From CAZLDI01 sp964558415 (lineage in GTDB: Bacteria > Chloroflexota > Dehalococcoidia > SM23-28-2 > RBG-16-64-32): a DNA stretch of 36,120 nucleotides. A program made the position numbers and the translations under genes. Below the pieces are notes generated by a model. The model worked only from the letters and a program-made list of their open reading frames with translations, was not told the DNA's origin and did not search any database. Where the stretch lies: positions 1 through 36,120 of the forward strand of contig CAZLDI010000024.1 in NCBI GenBank assembly GCA_964558415.1. The letters are read 5' to 3'. This document shows, piece after piece, positions 1 through 5,938 of the stretch. Numbering within the stretch: the first letter of the stretch is position 1; every line of letters starts with the position of its first letter.

Positions 1-1
1 C

Positions 2-214
2 ATCGTCTCCTACTTCGAGTGGGTCCAGGACCTCCAGTTCTACTTCTGGGAGGAGGACGAAGTTAACGAGCGCCTGCGCCGCATCATCACCCGCGCCTAC
101 GCAGATGTCGTCAAGTCCGCCCGCGAGCACGGCGTCACCCTGCGGGAGGCGGCCATGCTGCTGGCCGTGGGCCGGGTGGTGGAGGCAGCGACGATACGGG
201 GAATCTATCCGTGA
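2..214 (+). CDS. Glu/Leu/Phe/Val-type dehydrogenase, C-terminal fragment (probably glutamate dehydrogenase)
   Basis: Only the last 70 codons are present; the rest lies before the window. The reading frame opens at base 2 and ends with TGA. The fragment carries the typical tail of NAD(P)-dependent glutamate dehydrogenases: VSYFEWVQDLQ, then WEEDEVNERL, then a closing helix ending in the RGIYP motif. The full enzyme interconverts glutamate with 2-oxoglutarate and ammonia in the cytoplasm. Its stop overlaps the convergent P450 gene by 10 bases, so there is no room for a terminator between them. Substrate (Glu versus Leu) cannot be decided from the tail, but the YFEWVQ/RGIYP combination favours glutamate. 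Confidence 0.9.
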   Translation: MVSYFEWVQDLQFYFWEEDEVNERLRRIITRAYADVVKSAREHGVTLREAAMLLAVGRVVEAATIRGIYP

Positions 215-1380
215 GACGCCGCTGCCGCTACGCCGCTGAGCGTTAGCGGCAACCGCCTCAGGCCTCGGAGCAGCATATTGTCTATCCGCTCGATCGGCGT
301 TTCTGTACGGCGCAGGCGCGGTAGCAGGGGCAGCAGCCGCTCGAAGGCGATGCGCGCCTCCAACCGGGCCAGCGGCGCGCCGAGGCAGAAGTGAATGCCA
401 TGGCCGAAGGCGACGTGACCCTGCGCATCTCGGGCGAGATCGAAACGGTCGGGGTCCGCGTAGCGCCGTTCGTCGCGGTTCGCTGACGCGAACACCGGCA
501 TCACCATAGAACCCTTCGCAATCTTGGTCCCGGCGACGACCACATCCTCCATCACCAGTCGGAACAGGAACTGCACCGGGGCGTCATAGCGAAGCGCTTC
601 CTCAAGCATGTTCGGAATCAGCGAAGGCTCTTCGATCAGCCGGCCCATCTGGTCCTGCTGCTCCAGCAACGCCTGCATGGCGTTGCTGATCAGATTAGTC
701 GTCGTCTCGTTACCGGCGATGAGCAACAGCACCGTGAACGCCAGCACTTCGTCCGGGCCAAGCGCTTGCTCCTCCGCTTCCGCCCGCACCAGCGTGCTGA
801 TCAGGTCGTCCCGCGGTTCCCTCCTGCGCTCCTCGATGGCCGTCTCGAAGTACTCGCGGAACCCCTCGAACCGCGGATCGCCATCAGCGGCAGGACCACC
901 GATGCCGCCGACCACGGCGTCTGACCAACGCTTGAAGTCATCGCCTCGCTCGGGTTCGACACCGAGCAGCTCGGCGATAACCGTGACCGGCAACGGTATC
1001 GCCAGTCCAGACACCAGATCGAACTCAGTGTCTTGCGGGAAGCGGGTGATAAGCATGTCCACTATCTGCCCAATGCGCGGCTCCAGCTCCGCGATCCGTC
1101 GCGGCGTGAACACGCGATTGACGATGTTGCGCAGGCGGGTGTGGTCGGGCGGATCAGTGTTGATGACTGTCCGGAACGCCGCGCCATCAATGCCCACCGT
1201 AGCCATGCCCGTTGACGAGAACACCGCATGGTTCCTGAGCACGTTCACAACGTCGTCGAAGCGCGTTATCGCGTAGAAGCCGAACGGCTCCACCCGATAC
1301 ACCGGATGATCTCTACGCATCTCAGCGTAGAACGGGTACGGGTTAAGCTTCACCTCGGCCAAAAGCGGATTGTAGTCCAT
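205..1380 (-). CDS. Cytochrome P450 (bacterial class I type)
   Basis: A soluble heme-thiolate monooxygenase of 391 residues, a normal length for bacterial P450s. All diagnostic motifs are visible. The I-helix oxygen-activating segment is AGNETTTN, the K-helix ExxR is in EEALRYDAP, and the heme loop is FGHGIHFCLGAPLAR with the cysteine ligand. There is no membrane anchor, so it needs separate redox partners, and none is encoded nearby. The frame stays open 38 codons further upstream, but that extension is low-complexity and would enter the tetR gene. The ATG at 1380 is chosen because the MDYNPLL start fits the family and a GAGAAG sequence precedes it. It lies 20 bases after the tetR stop, so the pair is probably co-transcribed. 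The substrate is unknown. Confidence 0.95.
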   Translation of the reverse strand: MDYNPLLAEVKLNPYPFYAEMRRDHPVYRVEPFGFYAITRFDDVVNVLRNHAVFSSTGMATVGIDGAAFRTVINTDPPDHTRLRNIVNRVFTPRRIAELEPRIGQIVDMLITRFPQDTEFDLVSGLAIPLPVTVIAELLGVEPERGDDFKRWSDAVVGGIGGPAADGDPRFEGFREYFETAIEERRREPRDDLISTLVRAEAEEQALGPDEVLAFTVLLLIAGNETTTNLISNAMQALLEQQDQMGRLIEEPSLIPNMLEEALRYDAPVQFLFRLVMEDVVVAGTKIAKGSMVMPVFASANRDERRYADPDRFDLARDAQGHVAFGHGIHFCLGAPLARLEARIAFERLLPLLPRLRRTETPIERIDNMLLRGLRRLPLTLSGVAAAASHG

Positions 1381-1400
1381 CGCGGTCTTCTCTGGGCCGC

Positions 1401-2054
1401 TCAGGAACGCTGCGCTCGGCTGACTGCCCGCCGCGGAGGCGAACCGGCCGGCCCGCGCGGCTCCACCAGCAGGTGCCGGAGCAAGTTGATGCACTGTTCC
1501 GGGGCGAACGTCACTGGGTCGATCAAACGCAACTGTCGCAGCCCCTCGTTCAAGCTCATCGAAAGGACCGCCAGTGCGCGCGGATCGACGCCGGGCTTCA
1601 GGTATCCCTGGTCTTCCGCCTCGCCGATCAGCTTCGTAAACGCCTCAACCGTAGCTCGTAGGTTCTTGCCCGCGGCTTCCTTCAAAGCCGGGTTGCGCAG
1701 GTACTCGGGTCGCAGCTCCAGGGTAACCCGCGCCGCGGTCTCGAAGCCGGGGTCCGCCATGTACGCCCGCATCGCCACGGAAAGCAGCTCCAACGCGGCG
1801 AGCGGCTCCCCGGCCGCGTTGCGAGCACCATCCACCAGCACCTGGTCATGCTCCATGCTGCGATCGCTCATCGCCTTAAGGAGCTCGACCTTGCCCGGGA
1901 AATACCGGTAGATCGCGCCGGCGCTCAACCCCGCCGCTGTCGCGATGTCCTGCATCGTCGTGTCGTGGTAGCCTCTCTCCGCGAAGCACTGCCACGCCGC
2001 GTCCAGTATCTGGTTTCGCCGCGCCTCAAGGTGGGCTTCGGTGACTCTCGACAC
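1401..2054 (-). CDS. TetR/AcrR-family transcriptional regulator
   Basis: A DNA-binding repressor of about 217 residues. The N-terminal helix-turn-helix is clear: RNQILDAAWQCFAERGYHDT, then MQDIATAAGLSAGAIYRYF, the classic TetR recognition region. The C-terminal ligand domain is not diagnostic. A longer frame reaches an ATG at 2135, but that extension is Arg/Pro-rich and has no ribosome site. The GTG at 2054 has AAGGAG upstream and gives a normal family length. It is the first gene of a likely tetR-P450 operon. A perfect inverted repeat in the upstream region (2180-2197) overlaps the putative promoter and is a good candidate for its own operator. It probably controls itself and the P450 in response to a small molecule. 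Confidence 0.93.
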   Translation of the reverse strand: MSRVTEAHLEARRNQILDAAWQCFAERGYHDTTMQDIATAAGLSAGAIYRYFPGKVELLKAMSDRSMEHDQVLVDGARNAAGEPLAALELLSVAMRAYMADPGFETAARVTLELRPEYLRNPALKEAAGKNLRATVEAFTKLIGEAEDQGYLKPGVDPRALAVLSMSLNEGLRQLRLIDPVTFAPEQCINLLRHLLVEPRGPAGSPPRRAVSRAQRS

Positions 2055-2179
2055 GTATGGTGGACTCCTTCGCCGCCGGATGCCCGTGCGGGCGCCCCGT
2101 TTGACGCCCGCACGGATGGCCTCGCCGCCAATCATCCGGGGGAACGCCGCCCAGGAGGATGAATAGGCATTTATTCAAC

Positions 2180-2211
2180 TGAATGATGCTTCATTCATCG
2201 ACGAATGTCAA
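2180..2211 (-). promoter_or_regulatory. tetR-P450 promoter with overlapping TetR-type operator
   Basis: On the minus strand a TTGACA box (2206-2211) is followed after 17 bases by CATCAT (2183-2188). A perfect 7-bp inverted repeat, TGAATGA-TGCT-TCATTCA (2180-2197), covers the spacer and the -10 box. This is where a repressor would block RNA polymerase, and the form is typical of TetR-family operators. Additional GAATG/CATTC half-sites flank it. Binding is inferred. Confidence 0.7.
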
Positions 2212-2276
2212 GCCCCAACACCCTGTTTTTGCGAAACAAACTCGACCCGGCGTAACCTTCACTGTGACACGAGCGT

Positions 2277-2306
2277 TTGACAGATATGGAAGCGCATTGG
2301 TACGGT
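2277..2306 (+). promoter_or_regulatory. Promoter of the riboswitch transcript
   Basis: A perfect TTGACA (2277-2282) is followed after 18 bases by TACGGT (2301-2306). The predicted start near 2313 lies just before the first conserved bases of the c-di-AMP riboswitch, which supports it. The -10 box is weak. Confidence 0.6.
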
Positions 2307-2320
2307 GCGGGGCGGAAGAC

Positions 2321-2458
2321 GAATAGACGCCGAATCCTGCCTCCAGGCAGGAGCGGGGGAACCAAACGACCGGGGTGAATGTCCGCCGGGCGGCGGACTA
2401 GGCGGACTCCTTCTCGCCGAACCCGTCAGCTAACCTCGCAGGCGAACGGAGGAGAGGC
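2321..2458 (+). promoter_or_regulatory. Cyclic di-AMP riboswitch (ydaO-yuaA class)
   Basis: The conserved blocks of the ydaO class appear in order: GCCGAATCCTGCC with a small hairpin, GGGGGAACCAAACGACC, GGGGTGAAT, a variable GC-rich hairpin, then CTCGCCGAACCCGTCAG, CTAACCTCGCAGGCG and GGAGGAGAG. The last blocks are nearly invariant in this class. The element is on the plus strand, in the sense orientation for the VTT-family gene. It is followed 20 bases later by a strong hairpin that could be the expression platform. In this class c-di-AMP binding normally turns expression off by termination. Identity is by motif recognition; no covariance-model search was run. Confidence 0.92.
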
Positions 2459-2477
2459 TGTAGTTTGACCCTTAAGC

Positions 2478-2510
2478 GGGGCGAGAGGCTAGCCTCTCGC
2501 CCCTCTCGTT
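2478..2510 (+). terminator. Terminator-like hairpin, probable riboswitch expression platform
   Basis: A perfect 11-bp stem (2478-2488 pairing with 2493-2503) with a CTAG loop is followed by TCTCGTT, a weak U-tract. It lies between the riboswitch and the membrane-protein gene, only about 12 bases before the first possible ATG. It could therefore terminate transcription or hide the ribosome site. Which of the two applies cannot be told from sequence alone. Confidence 0.7.
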
Positions 2511-2514
2511 ATAT

Positions 2515-3162
2515 ATGGACATGGCCATCGGAGAACAAGCAGGCGTCATGCACCTGAGGGACGAGGCGCCCCCGGCACCCGTCGCGTCCACTCGAGGCTT
2601 CACCTGGCGCCTTGAGTACTCGCTGCTCATCGGCGTGGCCCTCCTGCTGACATTCTTCGCCATTGGCTTCTTCTACTTCAGCGCCGACATCAGCAACCTG
2701 AAGAGCTACGGGTACGCGGGCGTCTTCCTGATCAACGTGATCGGCGCGGCGTCAATCCTTCTCCCCTCCCCCGCCGCCGCCAGCGTCTTCAGCGGCGGCG
2801 CGTTGCTGAAGGACTTTCTGGGCGTCCCCGCCTTCATCTGGGTGGGCCTGGTAGCCGGTCTCGGCGAGGCCATCGGCGAGTTCAGTGGCTACGCCGCTGG
2901 CTACGGCGGTCGCATCGTCATCGAGCAGCGCCCGGAGTACGAGCGTGTCCACCGCTGGATGGAGCGCCGCGGCTTCCTGACCATGTTCCTCATGTCCACG
3001 GTCCCCAACCCGATCTTCGATCTCGTCGGCATCGCGGCCGGCGCCGTCAGGATGCCCTTGCGCCGGTTCTTCCTGGCGGTCCTCGCGGGTAAAATCATCA
3101 AAGACACCTGGATGGCGGCGCTCGGTGGCGTCGGCTTCGGCCTCTTCGCCCACCTGATCTAA
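2515..3162 (+). CDS. VTT-domain (DedA/TVP38-like) integral membrane protein
   Basis: A membrane protein of up to 215 residues. After a hydrophilic N-terminus comes a transmembrane helix (about 35-55). The VTT/SNARE-associated domain follows, with LLPSPAAASVFSGGALL, GLGEAIGEFSGYAAGYGG and FLMSTVPNPIFDLVGIAAG, the Gly/Pro/Glu pattern of DedA-type proteins. DedA relatives act in lipid-carrier recycling or membrane homeostasis; the exact role here is unknown. The first ATG (2515) sits only 11 bases after the hairpin and has no ribosome site. The ATG at 2548, with GGAG upstream at a long spacing, is an alternative start. The upstream c-di-AMP riboswitch places the gene under envelope or osmotic control. 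ispD follows 19 bases later. Confidence 0.85.
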   Translation: MDMAIGEQAGVMHLRDEAPPAPVASTRGFTWRLEYSLLIGVALLLTFFAIGFFYFSADISNLKSYGYAGVFLINVIGAASILLPSPAAASVFSGGALLKDFLGVPAFIWVGLVAGLGEAIGEFSGYAAGYGGRIVIEQRPEYERVHRWMERRGFLTMFLMSTVPNPIFDLVGIAAGAVRMPLRRFFLAVLAGKIIKDTWMAALGGVGFGLFAHLI

Positions 3163-3167
3163 CCCGC

Positions 3168-3173
3168 TACAAT
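3168..3173 (+). promoter_or_regulatory. Possible -10 box for a leaderless ispD transcript
   Basis: TACAAT lies 8 bases before the ispD ATG and there is no Shine-Dalgarno sequence. This spacing would make the mRNA start at or near the start codon. There is no good -35 box; TTCGCC at 3145 is the closest. Confidence 0.4.
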
Positions 3174-3181
3174 CGTAGGCC

Positions 3182-3868
3182 ATGACCACTACCGGCGCAG
3201 TCATCGTCGCTGCCGGCAGCGGCACCCGCATGCAGGGCGCGGACAAGCTGTTCACCAACGTCTGCGGACGCCCGCTGCTCGCCCACGCGATCGCCCCCTT
3301 TCAGCAGTGCGACGCCATAGACCGCATCGTTCTCGTGCTATCCGCAGCGAACGTAGAACCCGGTCGCAGCCTTGCCGAACGCCTCGGCTTCACCAAGGTC
3401 TCAGCAGTCTGCCCGGGCGGCGAGCGGAGGCAGGACTCCGTCCGCCTGGGCATCGAGGCGCTCGGTGACCGCGACTGGGTCGCCGTGCACGACGGCGCGC
3501 GCCCTCTGGTGACGGTGGCGCTCATCGAGCGAGGGTTGGAGATGGCCCGGGAGACCGGCGCGGCCGCGCCCGCGATGCGCCTCGCAGATACTGTGAAGGA
3601 GGCGGGAGACGACCGCCTTGCGGTGCGGACGCTGGACCGCAGCCGGCTGTGGGCGGTCCAGACGCCGCAGGTGTTCCGGCATGACCTGCTTGCACAGGCA
3701 CACAGGGAGATCACGGAGGACGTGACGGACGACGCGGCTATGGTCGAGAAGCTGGGTGGGCAGGTGCGCCTTTTCGAGGGATCGCGAACGAACTTCAAGG
3801 TGACGGCGCCCGAGGACCTCGAGCTGGTGGAGGCGCTCCTGCGAACGCAGTCACGCGTCCCTCTGTAA
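3182..3868 (+). CDS. ispD: 2-C-methyl-D-erythritol 4-phosphate cytidylyltransferase
   Basis: The third enzyme of the non-mevalonate (MEP) isoprenoid pathway. It joins MEP and CTP to give CDP-methylerythritol. The 228 residues match the family length. Visible motifs are the nucleotide loop VAAGSGTRM, HDGARPLV, a DTVKEA segment, QTPQVFR, TDDAAMVEKLGG and the closing NFKVTAPEDL. ispF follows after 8 bases, the usual pairing, and the two are probably co-transcribed. The start has no ribosome site; a TACAAT box 8 bases upstream suggests an additional leaderless transcript. Confidence 0.98.
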   Translation: MTTTGAVIVAAGSGTRMQGADKLFTNVCGRPLLAHAIAPFQQCDAIDRIVLVLSAANVEPGRSLAERLGFTKVSAVCPGGERRQDSVRLGIEALGDRDWVAVHDGARPLVTVALIERGLEMARETGAAAPAMRLADTVKEAGDDRLAVRTLDRSRLWAVQTPQVFRHDLLAQAHREITEDVTDDAAMVEKLGGQVRLFEGSRTNFKVTAPEDLELVEALLRTQSRVPL

Positions 3869-3876
3869 GACTGACC

Positions 3877-4350
3877 GTGCGCATCGGTATCGGCTACGAC
3901 ATCCACCCCTTCGGCGATGGCCGGCGCCTCGTCGTCGGCGGCGTCGAACTCCACGGCGAGACCGGCCTTGCCGGCCACAGTGACGCCGACGTCCTCTTGC
4001 ACGCCATCATCGACGCGCTTCTCGGGGCGGCGGGTCTCGGCGATATCGGCGCTCACTTCCCCCCGGATGATCCCCAGTGGCGAGGCGCCAGCAGCCTCGG
4101 TCTCCTCTCGCGCACTCTCACCCTCTTGCGGGAGGCGGGCATGGAGGTCGAGTCGCTCGACTCCACCGTCATCGCCGAACGGCCTCGCCTCGCCCCGCAC
4201 CTGCCCGCCATGCGCGAGCGGATCGCCCGCGCACTCGCCATATCGCCGACTCGCGTCAACGTTAAAGCCACCACCAATGAAGGCCTCGGCGCCATCGGCC
4301 GCGGCGAAGGCATCGCCGCCATGGCCGTCGCCCTCCTGAACGACACCTGA
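3877..4350 (+). CDS. ispF: 2-C-methyl-D-erythritol 2,4-cyclodiphosphate synthase
   Basis: Makes the cyclic diphosphate intermediate of the MEP pathway with release of CMP. The 157-residue protein is full length and starts with GTG. Metal and substrate motifs are present: GIGYDIHPF near the N-terminus (Asp and His zinc ligands), GHSDADVLLHAIIDALLGA, GDIGAHFP and the C-terminal ATTNEGLGAIGRGEGIAA. It lies directly after ispD with an 8-base gap. A TATAAT box and a GC-rich hairpin follow the stop, so the next genes may have their own promoter. Confidence 0.98.
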   Translation: MRIGIGYDIHPFGDGRRLVVGGVELHGETGLAGHSDADVLLHAIIDALLGAAGLGDIGAHFPPDDPQWRGASSLGLLSRTLTLLREAGMEVESLDSTVIAERPRLAPHLPAMRERIARALAISPTRVNVKATTNEGLGAIGRGEGIAAMAVALLNDT

Positions 4351-4383
4351 TCGCCCTGTCCCGCTCCTCCTTCCTCCTTCCCG

Positions 4384-4497
4384 TATAATAGTCTCGATGC
4401 GTTTCACGGAGCCGTCCCTGCCGCCCCGGTGCGGCCATCCCCTCGTCGCCTGCGCCTGTACCGCGGCCCTGCCGTCCGCCACCAGCGGACAGGGGCC
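4384..4497 (+). promoter_or_regulatory. Possible cysE promoter and structured leader
   Basis: A consensus TATAAT (4384-4389) lies 150 bases before cysE, without a recognisable -35 box. In between is a GC-rich hairpin (4465-4497) with a perfect inner stem GTCCGC/GCGGAC around a CACCA loop. It may be a leader that folds ahead of the GGAGG ribosome site, or a terminator for ispF. A T-box was considered and not supported. Confidence 0.35.
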
Positions 4498-4538
4498 ATC
4501 AGCGGCGATTCAGGCATGCAGGAAGGAGGACACGGCTC

Positions 4539-5213
4539 ATGGGGCTCTTACGCAACCTTAGACTGGATATCCAGGCGGCCCGGGACAAAGACCCGGCGGC
4601 CCGCAGCGCCCTCGAAGTAATTCTCACCTATCCAGGGTTTCACGCGCGCCAGATCCACCGTCTGGCCCACACTTTGAACGGTTGGAAGCTGCGGCTGCCC
4701 GCGCGCGTCGTCTCCCACGTTGGCCGCACCCTCACCGGAATAGAGATCCACCCGGCTGCTCAGATCGGCGAAAGCCTCTTCATCGACCACGGCATGGGGC
4801 TCGTCATCGGCGAGACGACCATCATCGGCGACAACTGCCATCTCCATCAGGACGTCACCCTCGGCGGCACCAGTACGCGGCGCACCAAGCGGCACCCAAC
4901 CCTCTCGAACAACGTCGTCGTCGGCGCGGGCGCCAAGATCATCGGCGATGTCACGATCGGCGAAAACGCCAAGATCGGCGCGGGCTCCGTCGTCGTTACG
5001 AACGTCCCACCCAACGCTACGGTCGTCGGCGTGCCCGGTCACATCGTCGCCTTCAGCGATCCCGGCAACGACACGGTAATGCGCCTGCCCGACCCGGAAT
5101 GGGACATCATCGAGCACCTGGAGCAACACGTCAAGGAGCTAGAGGACCGCATCGCGGCGCTCGAGAAGAAAGGCGGCGCGTCGCCCGAGCCGGCCGCAAG
5201 GGAGCAGGCGTGA
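4539..5213 (+). CDS. cysE: Serine O-acetyltransferase
   Basis: Transfers acetyl from acetyl-CoA to serine, making O-acetylserine for cysteine synthesis. The protein has 224 residues and is the short form. A helical N-terminus with HARQIHRLAH is followed by the left-handed beta-helix of hexapeptide repeats. The active-site run is FIDHGMGLVIGETTIIGDNC, followed by HLHQDVTLGGT. The C-terminus (about 190-215) is a charged helix, LEQHVKELEDRIAALEKK, likely a coiled coil. A strong AAGGAGG precedes the ATG. The TGA stop overlaps the GTG of the first cysS-like copy as GTGA. Pairing with cysteinyl-tRNA synthetase makes sense as a cysteine supply and charging unit. Confidence 0.97.
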   Translation: MGLLRNLRLDIQAARDKDPAARSALEVILTYPGFHARQIHRLAHTLNGWKLRLPARVVSHVGRTLTGIEIHPAAQIGESLFIDHGMGLVIGETTIIGDNCHLHQDVTLGGTSTRRTKRHPTLSNNVVVGAGAKIIGDVTIGENAKIGAGSVVVTNVPPNATVVGVPGHIVAFSDPGNDTVMRLPDPEWDIIEHLEQHVKELEDRIAALEKKGGASPEPAAREQA

Positions 5214-5404
5214 ATCTCTACAACACCATGTCCCGCCGAACCGACGAATTCGCCCCCGCCGTCCCTCACCCTGTCATCCTGAGCGGCCACGATGCTCTTA
5301 CGCCGAGCCACTTCTTCGCGAAGGGATCTGGGGCGCCCGGGGCGAGGTGGGTCAGGCCCACCCGCAGCACAACACGCTCCCGCCACCGGAGGACCGCCGC
5401 GTGA
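5210..5404 (+). CDS. Mini-ORF 1 of the cysS start array
   Basis: A 64-residue frame starting with the CysRS-like MNLYNTMSRRTDEFAPA and continuing into the inserted repeat (VILSGHDALTPSHFFAKGSG, then an Arg-rich tail). Its GTG overlaps the cysE stop and its TGA overlaps the next GTG, both as GTGA. Ribosomes could pass along by coupling. It may be a by-product of the repeat and not a functional peptide. Confidence 0.4.
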   Translation: MNLYNTMSRRTDEFAPAVPHPVILSGHDALTPSHFFAKGSGAPGARWVRPTRSTTRSRHRRTAA

Positions 5405-5595
5405 AGCTCTACAACACCATGTCCCGCCGAACCGAGGAATTCGCACCCGCCGGCGGTCCTGCTGTCATCCTGAGCGGCCACGATGCTCTTGCGCCGAGCC
5501 ACTTCTTCGCGAAGGGATCTGGGGTGCCCGGGGCGAGGTGGGTCAGGCCCACCCGCAGCACAACCCGCTCCCGCCACCGGAGGACCGCCGCGTGA
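5401..5595 (+). CDS. Mini-ORF 2 of the cysS start array
   Basis: A 64-residue frame, nearly the same as mini-ORF 1 but starting MKLYNTMSRRTEEFAPA as the real cysS does. A GGAGG lies 8-9 bases before the GTG. The stop again overlaps the next GTG. There is no cysteine in the peptide, which argues against a classical cysteine attenuator. Confidence 0.4.
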   Translation: MKLYNTMSRRTEEFAPAGGPAVILSGHDALAPSHFFAKGSGVPGARWVRPTRSTTRSRHRRTAA

Positions 5596-5620
5596 AGCTC
5601 TACAACACCATGTCCCGCCG
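5592..5620 (+). CDS. Mini-ORF 3, start only, runs into the assembly gap
   Basis: The GTG and the next nine codons or so (KLYNTMSRR) are visible before the N run. The rest is missing. If one standard 191-bp unit bridges the gap, about 135 bases are hidden, not 100. Confidence 0.35.
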
Positions 5621-5720
5621 NNNNNNNNNNNNNNNNNNNNNNNNNNNNNNNNNNNNNNNNNNNNNNNNNNNNNNNNNNNNNNNNNNNNNNNNNNNNNNNN
5701 NNNNNNNNNNNNNNNNNNNN
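5621..5720. other. Assembly gap (100 N)
   Basis: Exactly 100 N, a common scaffold placeholder, placed inside the tandem array. The repeat probably defeated assembly, so the gap size and the number of units are not reliable. Confidence 0.98.
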
Positions 5721-5746
5721 CGCTCCCGCCACCGGAGGACCGCCGC

Positions 5747-5938
5747 GTGAAGCTCTACAACACCATGTCCCGCCGAACGGAAGAGTTCGCCCCCGCCGGC
5801 GGTCTCCCCGTCATCCTGAGCGGCCACGATGCTCTTACGCCGAGCCACTTCTTCGCGAAGGGATCTGGGGCGCGGGCGAGGTGGGTCAGGCCCATCCGCA
5901 GCACAACCCGCTCCCGCCACCGGAGGACCGGCGCGTGA
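5747..5938 (+). CDS. Last mini-ORF of the cysS start array
   Basis: A 63-residue frame like the others but one codon shorter. The unit is 188 bp instead of 191, a three-base difference that keeps the frame and the GTGA overlap with the real cysS start. The CysRS-like N-terminus is MKLYNTMSRRTEEFAPA. Confidence 0.4.
   Translation: MKLYNTMSRRTEEFAPAGGLPVILSGHDALTPSHFFAKGSGARARWVRPIRSTTRSRHRRTGA

Larger units (their letters stand above)
5210..5934 (+). repeat. Tandem array of cysS start region plus inserted repeat
   Basis: At least four units of 188-191 bp lie between cysE and the functional cysS start. Each unit holds a GTG start with about 17 codons matching the CysRS N-terminus (LYNTMSRRT, then EEFAPA). 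A segment of about 130 bp beginning GTCATCCTGAGCGGCC follows. It carries CGCGAAGGGATCT and the hairpin GGTGGG-TCAGG-CCCACC. The unit ends with a ribosome site, ACCGGAGGACCGC. GTG positions are 5210, 5401, 5592, 5747 and, for cysS itself, 5935. The array contains the assembly gap, so copy number is unknown. The inserted part resembles the TCATTCTGAGC-type repeats at 12.3 and 26.2 kb. Confidence 0.93.

Noticed and set aside
608..1276. 222-codon plus-strand frame opposite the P450
   Set aside because: It is antisense to a P450 with every diagnostic motif, Ser/Arg-rich, and has no family features. It is a shadow of high GC.
4384..4497. T-box leader for cysE-cysS
   Set aside because: TACCGCGG and CCGTCC with a following hairpin recall a T-box, and cysE/cysS are typical targets. 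The essential UGGN tRNA-acceptor bulge is missing, and there is no room or sequence for a proper Stem I with a cysteine specifier.
5881..5934. Longer cysS start using the open frame inside the repeat
   Set aside because: The extension translates the repeat insert (MGQAHPQHN...) and no CysRS begins so. GTG 5935 has the ribosome site and family N-terminus.
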